Assembly (NCBI GenBank): GCA_014380625.1
Contig: JACMJL010000033.1
Location: 1-64,000, forward strand
Reading direction: 5' to 3'
Source: Clostridiaceae bacterium
Lineage (GTDB): Bacteria; Bacillota; Clostridia; Clostridiales; Clostridiaceae
DNA: 64,000 bases
Below are positions 62,862 through 64,000 of this stretch, one piece after another (positions within the stretch are counted from its first letter, which is position 1; the number at the start of each line of letters is the position of its first letter). The notes beneath the pieces were generated by a model that was not told the DNA's origin, searched no databases, and saw only the letters and a list, made by a program, of their open reading frames with translations. A program made the position numbers and the translations under genes.

Positions 62862-64000
62862 ATGGAGGGTAAAATTCAAGAAAATAAAAGTATTAAAAAG
62901 AAAAAAAATAAATTTCACTTAAGTGAATCAAAGACAGGATACCTGATGATAGCACCGGCTATTATAATAATTATGATGATAGCATTTTATCCAGTTATTA
63001 AGTCATTTTGGTATAGTATGTTTGATTTAAGATTAAATAATCCTACTAGAAACTCAACATTTTTAAATTACAAATTTGATATGGAGAGATATTTTAGTAA
63101 TTATGATTTAGCAAAGGCAGCATTAACAAATGCATCAAAGGATGCTAAGGGAGAAGATAAGGGAAAGCTTACACAGGCTTTAACTGAACTTACAGACTTA
63201 AACATTAAGATTTTAGCTCAAAATGCAATTTCCTCAAAAGAACAACAAGTTAGAAAATATACAAATTCTTTTCAAGCAATTCCTGATGAAAGGCTAAAGT
63301 ACATTGTTATTGATAAAACTGTGGCTGTAACTACGCATAATAAGTTTATAAGTTTAAGAAAAGAATTTATTGCTATAACTGCTGATACTGCTATAAAGGC
63401 CGATGTCAATAAGGCTTCAGGGCTTATTGAAGAATTAAGAGATTCTTTTATTACTCCAAATTTTGTAGGGTTAAGTAACTATTTATATTACCTGAACCCT
63501 TCAAATGATAGATTTTGGGGTGGCCTTAGTTATACTTTCATTTTTACTGTTATATCTGTTCTAGTAGAATTAGTGCTTGGAATATTTTGTGCTTTAATTA
63601 TTAGTAGAAGTTTTAGAGGAATTGGAGTTGTAAGAGCCTCTATACTGGTACCTTGGGCCATTCCAACTGTTGTTTCTGCAGTAATGTGGAAATTTTTATA
63701 TGATGGACAAAATGGGTTTATCGCACATCTTTTTGCACAACTTCATCTAATAAAGAATGCAGGAATATTACTTACCACCCATAATGGAGCTACCTTTGCT
63801 GCTATTTTTACAGATGTATGGAAAACCACACCCTACATGGCATTACTACTTTTAGCTGGCTTGCAAAACATAGACAGTAGTTTGTATGAAGCAGCCAATG
63901 TAGATGGTGCAGGTAAAATATACAGGTTTTTTAAAATAACTTTACCACTTCTTAAACCAACAATATTAGTGGCGTTATTATTTAGGACTCTTGATGCTTT
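62862..64000 (+). CDS. Sugar ABC transporter permease, MalF-type, cut by window end
   Basis: The first 379 codons of a membrane permease that continues past the window. One helix (about 28-48) is followed by an unusually long insert of about 150 residues (roughly 50-200, rich in Lys and Ala: KDAKGEDKGKLTQALTELT and so on) before the usual NFVGLSNYLYY. Helices follow and then the EAA loop YEAANVDGAGKIYRFFKITL that contacts the ATPase. It should form the pore with a second permease gene beyond the window. ATG 62862 follows AGGAAGTGAAATT. Confidence 0.88.
   Translation, partial: MEGKIQENKSIKKKKNKFHLSESKTGYLMIAPAIIIIMMIAFYPVIKSFWYSMFDLRLNNPTRNSTFLNYKFDMERYFSNYDLAKAALTNASKDAKGEDKGKLTQALTELTDLNIKILAQNAISSKEQQVRKYTNSFQAIPDERLKYIVIDKTVAVTTHNKFISLRKEFIAITADTAIKADVNKASGLIEELRDSFITPNFVGLSNYLYYLNPSNDRFWGGLSYTFIFTVISVLVELVLGIFCALIISRSFRGIGVVRASILVPWAIPTVVSAVMWKFLYDGQNGFIAHLFAQLHLIKNAGILLTTHNGATFAAIFTDVWKTTPYMALLLLAGLQNIDSSLYEAANVDGAGKIYRFFKITLPLLKPTILVALLFRTLDA

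Noticed and set aside
1-64000. CRISPR array, prophage or intact insertion sequence
   Set aside because: No regular spaced repeats, no phage structural genes, integrase or transposase were found in the protein set.

Overview
The window is low-GC, gene-dense DNA with strong AGGAGG-type ribosome binding sites, frequent TTG and GTG starts, class III fructose bisphosphatase, a CwlD-type amidase, DUF1540 and CBO0543-type proteins, and class I two-subunit fumarase. This points to a Clostridium-like Firmicute. I see no tRNA, rRNA, CRISPR array, prophage or intact insertion sequence. Most genes are chromosomal accessory or stress functions.

Layout. 1-5 kb: the end of rpsI, then unrelated single genes (YmaF, a DHFR/RibD-like reductase, DUF1540, a CBO0543-type membrane protein, a voltage-gated-type K+ channel, a ComEC-like metallo-beta-lactamase lipoprotein). 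5.6-12.8 kb: cell-surface block (amidase, secreted anchor protein, class D sortase, two membrane proteins, large GH16 glucanase with five carbohydrate-binding-like modules). 13-21 kb: a small RelA-type synthetase, a LacI-sensor/GGDEF protein, a secreted M16C peptidase and a DbpA-type RNA helicase. 21.7-25.8 kb: alpha-glucan-like cluster (GT4 glycosyltransferase behind a short leader ORF, sugar nucleotidyltransferase fused to a phosphomutase-like domain, CBM25-like starch-binding protein). 26-33 kb: fumarase, a SecA2-like ATPase with an odd hydrophobic tail, fructose bisphosphatase and VanW. 33-43.7 kb: a solitary 1,497-residue SF1 helicase-nuclease, PepF-type peptidase, a chemoreceptor without sensor domain, an AlaX-like protein and a DUF1836 regulator.

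44-60 kb is the most striking part, a tellurium-resistance-type (Ter) stress module. On the plus strand run PspA, a Cys-rich protein, a TPR protein, YceG, TelA/YceH, a CitE-like lyase, an OPRT-like phosphoribosyltransferase, a StiP-type phosphoribosyltransferase with a Pelota-like domain, and a HAD phosphatase. Four TerD paralogues follow on the minus strand and a Ca2+-type P-ATPase diverges from them. This matches the published idea that TerD/TelA/YceG proteins sense or respond to metal and envelope stress while an attached enzyme set makes a nucleoside-like metabolite. Here PspA and a P-type ATPase are built in, and no terC or ATP-grasp gene is visible. 60-64 kb holds a LacI regulator, two matching operators and a sugar ABC transporter that runs off the end.

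Three families of non-coding repeats are scattered through the window: a GGGACTRTCTCAAAA hairpin acting as terminator (five copies), a 217-bp nearly fully palindromic element at 41.5 kb, and a family with AATTAAGAT ends, one member being a roughly 320-bp MITE-like unit at 21.1 kb.
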